In this document: positions 13,101 to 24,600 of the stretch, one piece after another
Layout: every line of letters begins with the position of its first letter
Numbering within the stretch: position 1 is the first letter of the stretch
Origin: Eudorina sp. 2006-703-Eu-15
Lineage: Eukaryota; Chlorophyta; Chlorophyceae; Chlamydomonadales; Volvocaceae
NCBI GenBank assembly: GCA_003117195.1
Contig: BDSI01000078.1
Coordinates: 547,126-611,125 of the forward strand
Length of the DNA: 64,000 bases
Reading direction: 5' to 3'
The notes under the pieces: model-generated
What the model was told of the DNA's origin: nothing
What the model saw: only the letters and a program-made list of their open reading frames with translations
Database searches by the model: none
Made by a program: the position numbers and the translations under genes

Positions 13101-16100
13101 GGGGGCCGGAAAGGGGCGCGCAAGCAGGCGTGGAAGGGGTGTAAGGGTAAGGGGGGCCGCGGGTGCGGAAAGAAAGGGTGCAGCTGCCCCCGGTCCGTGC
13201 CAGCCCCGGCGGTATTTAATTACTCACACATACACGCACACGCCACCTGCCCCGTCCCACCTGGCCCCCCCCTCCCGGCCCCACCTGCAGCTGCAGCTCC
13301 AGGTCGTTGATGTTGACGTTGAACTCCAGGAAGTCGCGGTCGAATGCGTTCTTGGAGTAATCGAGCAGGTCGTACGGCTTGCGCTTCACGTCGTCGATGA
13401 TGTTGTTGAGCGACTTGAGCATGGTGTCCAGGCCCTCGATGTGGGTGTGCTGCTCCAGGGAGGAAAACTGGTGGATGGTGGTGAACATGTCGATCAGCTT
13501 GTACAGCCGCTTGGAGAACAGGTCGAACTTCAGGAAGATCGCCTGTTGGTGGTGGTGGTGGTCGGATCGTGGTTAGGGTTGAGGATTTAGGGTTTGTTCG
13601 CGGGATGGCGGACGGAGCGGTCAGTTGGCGGATCATAACACACACTTCCTGTCCGTAACGTAACCCTCCCGCCGCATATCTCCCGCCGCCCCACCCTGCT
13701 GGGCTCAACCTGGCAACCCTCCTCTTCCCCCCGGCAACAGCCGTTTCCAGCCGTGACACCAGCACTCGTGAACCGTCGCAACAAACCTTCCCCCACCGCC
13801 CAGCGGCTGAACGGAAGCCCCAGAGGTCCGCGGAAACCGCCCACCCCGGCCCACCCTCCCATCCAGCCCGCCCCTGACCCACACACCTGCTCATCAAAGT
13901 CAAACTGCTTTGACTTGGGTTGCGCTGCCAGCGTCTCTTTTGCCAGCTTGTACTGCTGACGGTACACGTTGGCGAGCTCCACCGCCACCTGCGGCCGCCC
14001 GATCGAGGCGACCAACCAACCGCCATCGGGGTTGCGACACACTCATCGTTGACGGTTTGTTTCGACGCAACAACAAAGGTAGGTCGACGGCCCCTCATAC
14101 CAAACCCGAAAGGCATACGCTATCGCCGCCGCACAGATACCCTCACACCCCTTGTCGGCTACCAGGGGCCGGCTGGTGCGCCGCGGCCCCATATGCGGCC
14201 CGGGGGAGTGATTAGATAAGAGACCCGGGGGGTGTGAGTTTGCGCCCACTGCCCACGCAGGCCCCCGGTGGTGCACCTAAACCGCCAGCGCCGCATACAG
14301 GCGGCCCTTGCCTGCCTGCCCCTACACGACACCACGGCCGCATTTTAAGCTGCGTCTCCTCCCGGCCTTCAGCCCGGCGGGCTGCCCGGGCGGCCGGTCA
14401 GGGGCGGGGACACACCACTGCTTGAGAGGTGTGCTGGTGGCAACTGCCATCACCACCGAGCTCCCGTGTTCAGCTTGCCGCTGGCCTTCAGCATCGCATC
14501 GCATTTTTGCTCTCCCTGGCGCTTGCCCTCAGCTGGTTGGGCCACGCATGGGACTGCCCCCAGGACCCCGCCGGCCCAAAACCCCCGGAATTGCCTGTCA
14601 CATGCTGCACCGTCGGCATCCTGCCGCTCCGTCGCCCCCGTCTAATACGCCGCTGAACTCCCCTGCCCCAGGGGATGGCACATCCACCTACCTGTTGGCA
14701 ATATGGCCCTCAGGCCGCCGGCCCCGCAGCAGACAAGTGCCATGTGCGGTTCCGTCGCAGCCCTCTTGTGTCAGAATCCCCGTGATGGTTCAGTGTTCTT
14801 CAGCCCCGTGTTACACCGGCTTGCACCCGCATTCTTTTCCACCTGGCCGTGCCTTTCCCAACACCTTGATTCCTCGTTGCACTCGTTGCCTCGCCCATTC
14901 CCCCTTCCCTCTTCGCCGACTCCCCATTCCACGCTTTTGGGCAATCCCATCATTCCCTTGGCCCCCCCCCTTTTTTCTGCCATCCACCCAACCCGTGCAC
15001 CTCGCCACGTAAGTGTTCATGAGTATTGCTGGGTGTGCCCGGGTTCGTTGTCGGGTTTATTTCTTTTTTCACTTGAACCCACCCCGCCCCACCCACCCAC
15101 CCCACACACCCACCCACCTTCATGTTGCCGATGAGCACCACCTTGTCCTGGTCCCAGATCTTGCCGTTCTCCATGATCTGCTCCTTGCACCGCCGCACCA
15201 GCTGGTTCGTGATCTTCGTAAACAGCCGCGTCATGTGCTCCGCCGTGCTGTAGAACCGCGCGATGGTGTACATCATCCGCACGTTGATCATCAGCGCCGG
15301 AAGCGACTCAGTAATCTCCGCCACACGCGCGTTGTACATCGGCTCCAGGCTCTTCTCCAGCGTGGCCAGGTACTTGACGTTGTCCTTGGCCTCGTTGGCG
15401 GCGTCCGTGATCTGGATGTCCAGCGCCTTCCAGCGCAGGTACCCCTTCGTCTTGGCGTGCGAGCAAATCCCCAGCACCAGCTTGCACTCCTTCGTCTTGA
15501 GGTGCTCCGTGATGGAGTTGAAGTTGGACATGCGCGTGCGCCAGTACTGCAGCTCCGTGTCGGGGCCCGGCTCCTCGCCGTCCTTGATCTTGTTGGTCTG
15601 GTTCAGCAGCGCCTCCGCCTCGCGGCACCACTCCGTGAGGCACTCCTCCATCTCCTGCAGCGTGTCCTCGTCGCCGGCGGCGTTGGCCAGCACCGCGGGC
15701 TTGAGGTCGAGCTCCATGTACTTGGGGTCGGGCTTGCGCAGCTCGACGCCGCCCGTCACGGTCGCCACGGCTTCCGTGAGCATGCTGCCGAACTTCTGTG
15801 TGGAGGAGAGGAACTCCTGGAGGTGCTCGGGCGAGAGCTTGCCCCACTGCGCCTGCTCCTGCATGATGGGCACGAAGAGGTCGGACACGATGGACTTGAA
15901 GTTCTCCAGAGCGGAGCCGGAGAGCTCGCCGCTGCCGAGGTCCGCCTCCAGCGTCTTCTCGCTGATGCCCTTGGGGTTGAGCCGCGTGAAGAAGACGCAT
16001 TTGTTGTGGATGCGCTCGTGCTGCGGCGGTGAGGAATAGGGGGGGTCGGGGTGGGGTGGGTGCAGGGGACGCAGGGTGTATTGGGGGTAGAGCAGTCAGG

Positions 16101-16772
16101 AGGGGGGCGGAATTGGGAGGGTCGGGCGGGATCAGCAGGAGGGAGGGGAGGCCGTGCTGCAAAACGGCTGGGGTCCGATGGTTTGGGGTTGGGACGGGCT
16201 GAGGCATCCCGGCGAGGTCCCTCACGGCCGGGTGTGGCCAGAGCTGCCTCTCCACGACCCACTTCGGCAACCAAAAGGTCCGGAGACTGCTGTCAGCGAT
16301 TTCACTGTGTCGCACCTGCCCGAGTCTGTGCAGAGTCGGCTTGGTGTCCACGGGACCGATCGAGCCATCCTTTAGCTTGTCCTCCTTTGCCTGCGAGGAA
16401 GACCATGCGGGTGAGCAGCCTGCGCGCCTCGCCAATTCTGCGTCACCAATTTTGCGACCAGTACCTGATAGACGAAGACAAGTGATGAGGGGCCAGCTGC
16501 CGAGAAAAAGCTGTTGATTGCCTGTTTATCTTGACTGCAAGGGCAGCGATAGGGAGTCCTCGCTCAGTTCATCTTCGAAGGTGCCAAAATGGTTGCGGAA
16601 ACCCCACTCACGTTATCGTCTTCTCAATAACATTTTCTGGTAGTCCGAAAGCCTCGGCAAGCTACGCGCAAATGTATTGAGTCGTCGTCAGGCGGCACTC
16701 TCACTGAGAACTAGAAGGCACAACGGTATCTACCTTTCCGACGAGAAAACGATGTCGGTTATCCAGCGCCAT
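1..16772 (-). CDS. ODA2: Axonemal outer-arm dynein heavy chain, gamma (DNAH5/8) class; 3' part beyond the left edge
   Basis: Motor subunit of the flagellar outer dynein arm. I trace 26 phase-consistent exons, 5' to 3': 16772-16734, 16661-16612, 16534-16465, 16390-16316, 16020-15118, 13988-13887, 13542-13285, 13013-12666, 12253-11984, 11661-11503, 10985-10785, 10563-10318, 10002-9822, 9527-9473, 9249-8745, 8115-7247, 7051-6529, 6323-5886, 5603-5414, 5035-4275, 3969-3328, 3060-2882, 2498-2021, 1908-1513, 1234-949, 608-1. They encode 2,944 residues from [13 protein letters not shown]. The order is tail (DHC_N1), linker (DHC_N2), AAA1 with P-loop GPAGTGKT near residue 1825 and Walker B CFDEFNR, AAA2 P-loop GPSGSGKS near 2107, AAA3 GGPGTAKT near 2434, AAA4 GVGGSGKQS near 2812. 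The AAA2 stretch [13 protein letters not shown] and the AAA1 sequence fit the DNAH5/8/gamma class better than beta or cytoplasmic chains, by recall of the families. AAA5-6, stalk and C-terminus lie outside. The symbol is by class, not proven orthology. Confidence 0.85.
1239..1275. repeat. GTTGC pentamer microsatellite in a dynein intron
   Basis: About seven tandem copies of a GTTGC/TTGCG pentamer lie directly upstream, on the coding strand, of the acceptor for the exon that starts at 1234. It is simple sequence with no coding role. Confidence 0.8.
5820..5864 (+). repeat. Short (AC)n-tailed retroelement end in a dynein intron
   Basis: The sequence GGGTCTCTTATCTAAAATC runs straight into (AC)n. 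The same kind of end, a T-rich TCTTATYTAAA stretch followed by AC repeats, recurs near 7191-7215, 61300-61330 and 63836-63870. I read it as a very short, 5'-truncated retroelement end inserted in the intron. Confidence 0.5.
7135..7215 (+). repeat. (AC)n microsatellite followed by a short TCTTATTTAAAC retroelement-like end
   Basis: About 27 AC dinucleotides (7135-7188) are followed by a TTCGGGTCTCTTATTTAAACAC end. This is the same arrangement as in the large cluster at 29-47 kb: an AC tract directly abutting the start of a truncated end. It lies in the dynein intron between exons 8115-7247 and 7051-6529. Confidence 0.55.
8667..8769 (-). repeat. Duplicated 3' exon edge and splice donor in the dynein gene
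   Basis: The last bases of the exon ending at 8745, together with its GTGAGGGG donor, occur twice: once at the real boundary (about 8737-8761) and once 72 bp further into the intron (about 8665-8689). C-rich sequence around them is also repeated. The proximal donor keeps the phase I used. The distal copy could serve as an alternative donor. Confidence 0.6.
9305..9362 (+). repeat. Interspersed intronic repeat, about 45-nt core
   Basis: The core reads GGATAGGAAATTG, then ATAGACATTTTCAAACTGCG, then CTGCTGCAGG. Near-identical cores lie at about 11040-11085 in this gene and at 51589-51640 and 52674-52730 in the unrelated RING gene, with partial copies at 4008-4030 and 8245-8275. A G- or C-rich run always flanks the GGAAATTGG side. 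Confidence 0.65.
10028..10072 (+). repeat. Solo end of the family ending CTTTTCTCCTTGATAACACAC
   Basis: GGCTCAGCTTTTCTCCTTGA plus TAACACAC occurs here between short AC repeats in a dynein intron. The same end closes elements at about 34230, 35590, 36000, 40680, 41085 and 45880. It is a minimal, 5'-truncated copy of that retroelement end. Confidence 0.6.
11036..11475 (+). repeat. Interspersed intronic repeat with both conserved ends
   Basis: It starts with the TATAGGAAAC / GTAGACATTTTCAAACTGCG / CTGCTGCCAGAG core. About 390 bp later it carries the second recurrent motif, CAGTAAAGACAGCGAAATCG. The second motif also occurs near 52360 (GTCAATAAAGGCAGCGAAAT), and weaker forms lie near 2620, 10585, 50170 and 60780. 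That suggests a non-autonomous element family living in introns. Confidence 0.45.
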
Positions 16773-18663
16773 TGCGGCTGGGTGGTGGCTTGCCCTAGTG
16801 CTTGTCGCTCATAAGGATGCGAGTCCTTGGTCAGCTTGTCCTGGGATCGCGAATAAATAAGACGACCTTTAAATAACAGTCGCTGCTACACTATGTAATG
16901 ATTGCAAAGTAAGGTTCCCTGCCTCTCTCTTGTTGTTTTCCTCGATGAGTCTACGGCAAGTCATTCCATGCTCGTCATACCGTGCTCGCTCCAAGTCCGT
17001 TAAACCGTAAACTGGGTCATTCACTATATGTGGTTCAGTTTTAATATCCACACGGCAACGCCTTGCGTGCTTAGCAGGCGAAGGCAAGACCATACTCCGC
17101 GGCCACCCGGACCCATGCGCACTTAGTCCTTGCATCCGTGGCCGTGGCTGAAAAGCTTACGTGTTAAGGGTAGGATATGTACCTATCTTTCAGAAACTGC
17201 AGACTGAATTTCGGTAACGAGCTCTATTGCAGAGTGGATTGCGTTATGTCTGATAACACGCTGTCTGAAACATGCTGGCGCTGTCCGACTCGATCCGCGT
17301 CCTGCTGAGCGAGGTCGTAATCGGTATCCTGAGCAGTGTACCCATTCTCAACTATTGTGAGGTGCGCATTCTGATCCATACCGGTGTACTCATCCTAATT
17401 GTACGCGTGGCGTGCTCATCCTAATCTGGTCAGCTGTTTGCCATCCACATTCCGAAGGGCAGGGCCCTAATCCTAATCCTGAACCCGGGTTGCTATCCCT
17501 ATGCAGAGTTACACCTCCGGAGGCTGTAATCCTTATCCTACCCCCTCTATCCTAATCCCTATTTTTCCCTGACCAGTACCCGGGCCCATTCTCTAATCCT
17601 TGCAACCCTCCGGATCAGCAGCGAACATCATAAAAAACTCGTTCCCTCCTTTATTCCATGAATTTGCATCATGTCTGGTGACCCAGGCGCCTCCTGTACG
17701 ATAGCTCCAACTCGATAAGCCCCGCACACAGGCCGTGCCCCGTGACCTAACAAGCGTTTATAAGGTGCTTACAAACACCAGGGGCGAAGCCTGCTGCGGA
17801 AACGGGCGCGATGCCAGGTCGCAACACGCGAGTCCGCCGGAGCATCCACCCTAGGTCGCAGCCATGGAGGGCGGACGAGCAAGTACGGCGCCCGGTCCGC
17901 CGGCACCCGATATGCAAGCACCAACCAATTACTGTCAGTCAAATACGCAACACCCAGTGCAGCCTGTCCACAGAACAGGCGGTCCCTTCGATTGAACCAT
18001 TCGATCTCTGCTTGTGTGGCCAGCAACCTGTGCCACCTGGTGCTTGCTAGCAAATCGTCTGTTATACAGCAATGCGCCAAATTGTGTCTGTGCGATTAAT
18101 GTCATCCAACGTGTCATTTTAACGCGTGTGTAGCCCGCTCAAATGCCCACAGCGTGGTGAGGTGGGGAAATTGCCCAGCGGTGTGTCGGCACACAGAAAG
18201 CAACTACAATTTCGGAAGTGCCAACTACCAACTCGACTGTGAACACGTGCCTCGACCCACTGCACCTTCATCATATGTGGCGGTTGCTGGAGAACGACAC
18301 CGCCCATACGAGACAGGCAAGCGCCCCCCTGCCACCTCACGCAGAGGCAGATGCAGAGGTAGCTGCATGCCATCTCCACCCCAACACAACAGCCCAGAGC
18401 TGACAGCAGAAACTGGCCAGCTTGCTCGCTATGGGCGATAAGATTATCTGAAAGATGGTAGACATCAAGTCCACCATTTTGAAGCCGAACGCGAGGCCGG
18501 CCAGGCCCAGCACCAGTACCCGTACCCGTAAAGCCTGCCGTGCTGGGCTTGGCCGGCCTCGCCAAGCCCAGCACGGCGGGCTTTACGGGTACGAAGAAGC
18601 CGATGGCCCATACCACGCGCTCCCAGATCCAGAACTCCAGCCACGAACGGATGAACTGCGCCA
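16773..18663. other. Intergenic region between the dynein start and the coiled-coil gene; no supported gene
   Basis: Base composition is clearly less GC-rich than in the dynein body. A minus-strand open stretch at 16869-17135 contains a protein-like run, DPVYGLTDLERARYDEHG, but I see no exon partners and do not recognise it. From about 17300 to 17640 degenerate CCTAAT/TAATCC words recur. An inverted repeat lies at 18521-18593 and is listed separately. I see no tRNA or other RNA gene. Confidence 0.5.
18521..18593. repeat. Near-perfect 33-bp inverted repeat with a 7-base loop
   Basis: Arms 18521-18553 and 18561-18593 are complementary with about one mismatch. The loop is CGGCCTC. The arms begin with CGTACCCGTAAAG and are GC-rich. 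It lies 71-143 bases past the stop codon of the coiled-coil gene, so it would form a strong hairpin in that gene's 3' UTR if transcribed. A Rho-independent terminator is not expected in a nuclear gene. Confidence 0.8.
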
Positions 18664-21600
18664 TCATTGCCCAGCAAGGAGAAACCGCATGAAGCGGACA
18701 AACGCGATCACAACAGGCACCGTGAAGAGAAACATCTGCAAGCAATTTGCAAAGGCATCATCGGTACAGGTTACAGCAATGATAGTACTCCAACGCCTGC
18801 GGAGCTAGCATCCTCACCACGAACAGGTCAACCATGCGTCCAGCGCGCTCGCCTGCGAGTTGCGCCTTCAGGTCTGCGAGTTGCGCCTTCAGGTCTGCGA
18901 GTTGCGCCTTCAGGTCTGCGAGTTTCGCGTCCTCGCCTGCGAGTTGCGCCTTCAGGGAGTTAGGTAGCGGCCACAGATCAGGGCTCAGGGCGCGCCCTGA
19001 GAAAATACGTCTTTTTGGGGGTCAGGGCGCGCCTCAGCCAGGGCGCGCCCTGACCCCCGAAACCGGGATGCAGGCGGACGCGTCTGGTCTGTAACTACAG
19101 ACTGTCCTAGTAGCGGTTTTTGTTTATTTTGATTATCTGGTGGCTGACCCTGCGACCTGCAGGCGTCCGGTCGGCCCGCCCCAAATCAGGGCTCAGGGCG
19201 CGCCTCAGCCAAGGCGCGCCCTGACCCCCAAAACTGGGACGCAGGTTGGCACGTCTTGTCCTATAATACAGGCTGTCCTGGTAACGGTAATTCATCATCT
19301 GTTGGCTGAGCCTGGGACCTGCAGGGGTCGGTGCCGGCCCGCCCGAAATCAGGGGTCAGGGCGCGCCTCGGCCGAGGCGCCCCCTGACCCCCTGAACTGG
19401 GACACAGGGGGACGAGTCCATACACGGAAATATGATGATAAGGATTTGTAAGTGAAAACATAGGGTTGCAAGCCACATTAACTTTCATCTTAGCCGGTAG
19501 TCTTTGGATCCTGAAGTACGGAACAACGGCTTGAGGATGTATCATAATGTCAAAAAAAGCTACACCTTTGGTGATTGATCGCTGACCTTACATATCTTGT
19601 CAAATATCCTTCAGGGTAGGGACACCTTTAAAGGATAAGGAGGGAACCAACCATGCCCATAATCGGGCAAGTATTGAAATCGTAGTTCTGATCCTTTATG
19701 GCTGGTTTCTACTTTGCGATTGTTGTAGTGGTAGTTGCGGGATCTAGCGTGCTTGCTTCCCTTGAGAATGGATCCAGCGCTGGCCCCTCCAACGAACGTC
19801 GAACCGGCCAGCGGAGAAGCAAATCAAACTGGAGCATATAATGTGGGTGTCTTGAAAAAGAAGGACCTGGAACGCCTGCAGGTATTAGACGGTTATGTTG
19901 AGATAACGTGTTCTATTTATGCGGAAGCAACATCCGCATACAGATTCAATCGTTGTTTGGGTTTGCAGAAGAAGGCGCGACAATAGTTAACATTTCTCCC
20001 GAGGAGCTGTCCATCATCCACGTTGTAGGCGAAGAAATTCTCAGACCGCGTCGCTGAGCTCGGCAAGCTTCGGAAGCGCTTCTCATCAGCCTCCTCGCCC
20101 TCGCGTCGGAAAGCGCTCGGAACGCCAGCGCTTAGTTCGGACGCTTGGGTTGTACGAGAATGCCGTTAGGCGCTCCCTTAACCTGCTCATGAACAAGTGC
20201 TCACAGGGCACAGCGGCGCAGCGTTCTGAACTTGGCACACTGGCGGTGGAAGGTGCAGCGGCGACAACGGCACAGGTAGCAGCGGCCATTTTCACAGCAG
20301 GTAAACGACTGGGCGAGGGGCGGCTTGCGGGTACCACGTACACTGTTTTTGATAGGGGACATGCAACATGCTACGCGGCACATTAGGGTCTGGATAACGG
20401 AATGGCAGCTGGGCAACACTTGTTGGCATCACCCTGTTTACCGCCTTGTTCAGCCTTTGACGTGGATGCCGCGCACTAGGCTTCAAGCTGGGGCAATCGA
20501 TGGATTGGCGCGGGGCGGGGCCTGTGGATGCCTTGCGGGTTCATAATCGGCGGTGATGAATCACGAGGGGCTTCTTGATTTGCATTCAAGGGGATTGCCA
20601 CGTGGCTGGGATTGATTTGTGGGCGGCGTGCTGGTTGGCTTGGTAAGATTTCACTAGGGACGCAACGTGCTGCCCTTAACGACTGCCTTCCCCTTTTTGC
20701 CGTTCACAGGGCACAGCGGCGCAGCGTTCTGAACTTGACATATTGGCGGTGGAGGGGGCAGCGGCGGCAACGGCACAGGTAGCAGCGGCCATTTTGACAG
20801 CAGGTAAACGACTGGGCGCGGGGCGGGCTTGTGGATACCAGGCACACTGCATTTGATCGGGAACGTGCAACATGCTACGCGGCACGATAGGGATTTGATG
20901 ACGGAATGGCAGCTGGGCAACGCTTGCTGGCGTCACCCTGTTTACCGCCTTGTTCAGCTTTTTGATGGGAGTTTTGCGCAGTAGGCTTCACGCTGGGGCG
21001 ATTGACGGATGGCCATGGGACGGGGTTTGTGGGTGCCTTGAGGATTTAGATTTCGGCGGCGATGAATCACGGCGGGCTAGCTGGCCTAGTCGTCCGGCTC
21101 GCAGCGGTTGCATCGGATATATGCGCGAGATGCAGTTAAGGGGTCCACTTGGTGGTGCTGCTGGATGGCCAGGATTTGTGGGTTCAACTCCCGCAAGCAC
21201 CATATCAGCCAAGCTGCCAGCGGAACTGACTTGCTGCCAAAGCCGGCAGGGCCCATGCCGCGTGACTTGACTGAGTTGAGGGGAGGAGTCACGTGAGGCT
21301 TTTTGCGAGAAGTGACGGAACCGAACAGCTTCTTGATGCCCGCCTCTGTCGGATATTGTGCACTGGGACTCGGTGGGCTACAACTTTGTTCTAAATTGGA
21401 TCGAGCACGGCTAAAGTACATTACGAGATCGGGGGTCATGAAGGATTACGTATTCTTCTCATCATCTCATCAGGGCCCTAGGGTTAAACCCATCCGGAAC
21501 AGCCCTGCGGCACCGTCTAGATGGGCGCCCAAACGAATCTGGACGCGCCGTCGCACCAGGAAACTCCCATCAAAGGGTGTCAGCCGTCAGGGGAAAGGGC

Positions 21601-24600
21601 AGCGCGAGATTCGGCGAACAGGGAGTCGCGCATGGCCCGAATCACGATCCTGGAAACGGCCCTAGGGTTAAACCCATCCGGAACAGCCCTGCGGCACCGT
21701 CTAGATGGGCGCCCAAACGAATCTGGACGCGCCGTCGCACCAGGAAACTCCCATCAAAGGGTGTCAGCCGTCAGGGGAAAGGGCAGCGCGAGATTCGGCG
21801 AACAGGGAGTCGCGCATGGCCCGAATCACGATCCTGGGAACGGCCCTAGCGTTAAACCCATCCGGAACAGCCTTGCGGCACCGTCTAGATGGGCGCCCAA
21901 ACGAATCTGGACGCGCCGTCGCACCAGGAAACTCCCATCAAAGGGTGTCAGCCGTCAGGGGAAAGGGCAGCGCGAGAGTCGGCGAACAGGGAGTCGCGCA
22001 TGGCCCGAATCACGATCCTGGAAACGGCCCTAGGGTTAAACCCATCCGGAACAGCCCTGCGGCACCGTCTAGATGGGCGCCCAAACGAATCTGGACGCGC
22101 CGTCGCACCAGGAAACTCCCATCAAAGGGTGTCAGCCGTCAGGGGACAGGGCAGCGCGAGATTCGGCGAACAGGGAGTCGCGCATGGCCCGAATCACGAT
22201 CCTGGAAACGGCCCTAGCGTTAAACCCATCCGGAACAGCCTTGCGGCACCGTCTAGATGGGCGCCCAAACGAATCTGGACGCGCCGTCGCACCAGGAAAC
22301 TCCCATCAAAGGGTGTCAGCCGTCAGGGGAAAGGGCAGCGCGAGAGTCGGCGAACAGGGAGTCGCGCATGGCCCGAATCACGATCCTGGAAACGGCCCTA
22401 GGGTTAAACCCATCCGGAACAGCCTTGCGGCACCGTCTAGATGGGCGCCCAAACGAATCTGGACGCGCCGTCGCACCAGGAAACTCCCATCAAAGGGTGT
22501 CAGCCGTCAGGGGAAAGGGCAGCGCGAGATTCGGCGAACAGGGAGTCGCGCATAACCCGAATCACGATCCTGGAAACGGCCCTAGCGTTAAACCCATCCG
22601 GAACAGCCTTGCAACACCGTCCAGATGGGCGCCCAAACGAATCTGGACGCGCCGTCGCACCAGGAGACTCCCATCAAGGGTGCCAGCCGTCATTGGAAAG
22701 GGCAGCGTGAGATTCGGTGAACAGGGAGTCACGCATGGCCCGAATCACGATCCTGGAAACGGTACTAGGGTTAAACCCATCCGGAACAGCCTTGCGGCAC
22801 CGTCCAGATGGGCGCCCAAACGAATCTGGACGCGCCGTCGCACCAGGAGACTCCCATCAAGGGTGTCAGCCGTCAGGGGAAAGGGCAGCGTGAGATTCGG
22901 CGAACAGGGAGTCGCGCATGGCCCGAATCACGATCCTGGAAACGGCCCTAGGGTTAAACCCATCCGGAACAGCCTTGCGGCACCGTCCAGATGGGCGCCC
23001 AAACGAATCTGGACGCGCCGTCGCACCAGGAAACTCCCATCAAAGGGTGTCAGCCGTCAGGGGAAAGGGCAGCGCGAGATTCGGCGAACAGGGAGTCGCG
23101 CATAACCCGAATCACGATCCTGGAAACGGCCCTAGCGTTAAACCCATCCGGAACAGCCTTGCAACACCGTCCAGATGGGCGCCCAAACGAATCTGGACGC
23201 GCCGTCGCACCAGGAGACTCCCATCAAGGGTGCCAGCCGTCATTGGAAAGGGCAGCGTGAGATTCGGTGAACAGGGAGTCGCGCATGGCCCGAATCACGA
23301 TCCTGGAAACGGTACTAGGGTTAAACCCATCCGGAACAGCCTTGCGGCACCGTCCAGATGGGCGCCCAAACGAATCTGGACGCGCCGTCGCACCAGGAGA
23401 CTCCCATCAAGGGTGTCAGCCGTCAGGGGACAGGGCAGCGTGAGATTCGGCGAACAGGGAGTCGCGCATGGCCCGAATCACGATCCTGGAAACGGCCCTA
23501 GGGTTAAACCCATCCGGAACAGCCTTGCAGCACCGTCCAGATGGGCGCCCAAACGAATCTGGACGCGCCGTCGCACCAGGAGACTCCCATCAAATGTGCC
23601 AGCCGTCGCATGACGGCGAGAGGGCTCATTGTTATTCAGTACGGAAGCACGTTTGCCGCATGCTTCTGATTTCTCAAGCGTCCTTGACTCTTGTCTATTA
23701 TCATTATACTTACATACCACATATTACTGCTTTCACGTTCTTGTGCCATCATGCACATTGCTATCCTTGACCGCTGGAGGCTGGACCAAGTTGACCCTGC
23801 CTTATACGTACCATACGCTCATCCCATGGACGCTCTCATGAACTGTAAAACAATTATTAAGTAGAGAATGTCCGGTTGCCTTGTCTCTTCGCGTTTTGGC
23901 AGCTCTTGGGGCTGGCTTCGCAACCGACAGAATGCGACAGACCGATAACATGGCTTACATATTGGGCCGAGATTACGCATGCTGGTGAGAATAGAGTTCG
24001 CAAGCTTGCCTTGAGTAAGATTTGAGCTTGGTTGACTCGTGGACTCGCCAGCGTGGCCTGCAATCGTCATTTGCCGTTGTGATCAACCGCATTCTGCAAC
24101 ATAACATTGTGTGTGTCTTACCATCTGTCTTCCCATTTCAGGAGAAGCGTGGCCAACGAGGCACTTGCTGAAGTGCCTGCTGAGCTCCGCTGGTGGAGCC
24201 GGTGGAGCACAGCAGCTGTGTGGCGAGAGACTAAGCAAAGCGGCCAGTTGGTGCATAACCGTAATTGCGCGGCGGGGGGCGAGGGGGCAAGGCAGCTGTC
24301 CGGACGAGGGAAGTCCACGTAGCGTGTGGGGGCCTGGCACCGCGTGTGGGGGCCTGAGACCGCGTGTGGGGGCCTGAGACCGCGTGCGGGGGCCTGGCAC
24401 AGCGTAAAGGGGGCCTGAGACCGCGTGTGGGGGCCTGGCACCGCGTGTGGGGGCCTGAGACCGCGTGTGGGGGCCTGGCACAGCGTAAAGGGGGCCTGAG
24501 ACCGCGTGTGGGGGCCTGAGACCGCGCGTGGGGGGAGACCGCGTGTAGGGGCCTGAGACATGAGCCGCTGGAGCTCGCTGACAACCTGGGTGACGACAGC

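Noticed and set aside
16869..17135. Possible exon containing DPVYGLTDLERARYDEHG upstream of dynein
   Set aside because: Protein-like, but no partner exons, no homologue that I recall, and not part of the dynein model, which has its own ATG at 16772; kept only as a note in the intergenic entry.
21148..21201. tRNA-like 3' half (GGTTCAACTCC box B with a matching AAGCACC arm)
   Set aside because: Only about 50 bases separate the possible acceptor strands, with no anticodon arm or good box A; at most a tRNA-derived fragment.
21521..23613. A series of overlapping 90-282-residue open frames beginning MGAQTNLDAPSHQETP
   Set aside because: They recur every 184 bp in shifting frames because the DNA is a satellite; the unit length is not a multiple of three, and no splice or coding signal supports them.
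21475..24560. Repeat-spacer look suggesting a CRISPR array
   Set aside because: The 184-bp units are contiguous without unique spacers, the 20-bp repeats are also contiguous, no cas genes exist here, and the DNA is eukaryotic.
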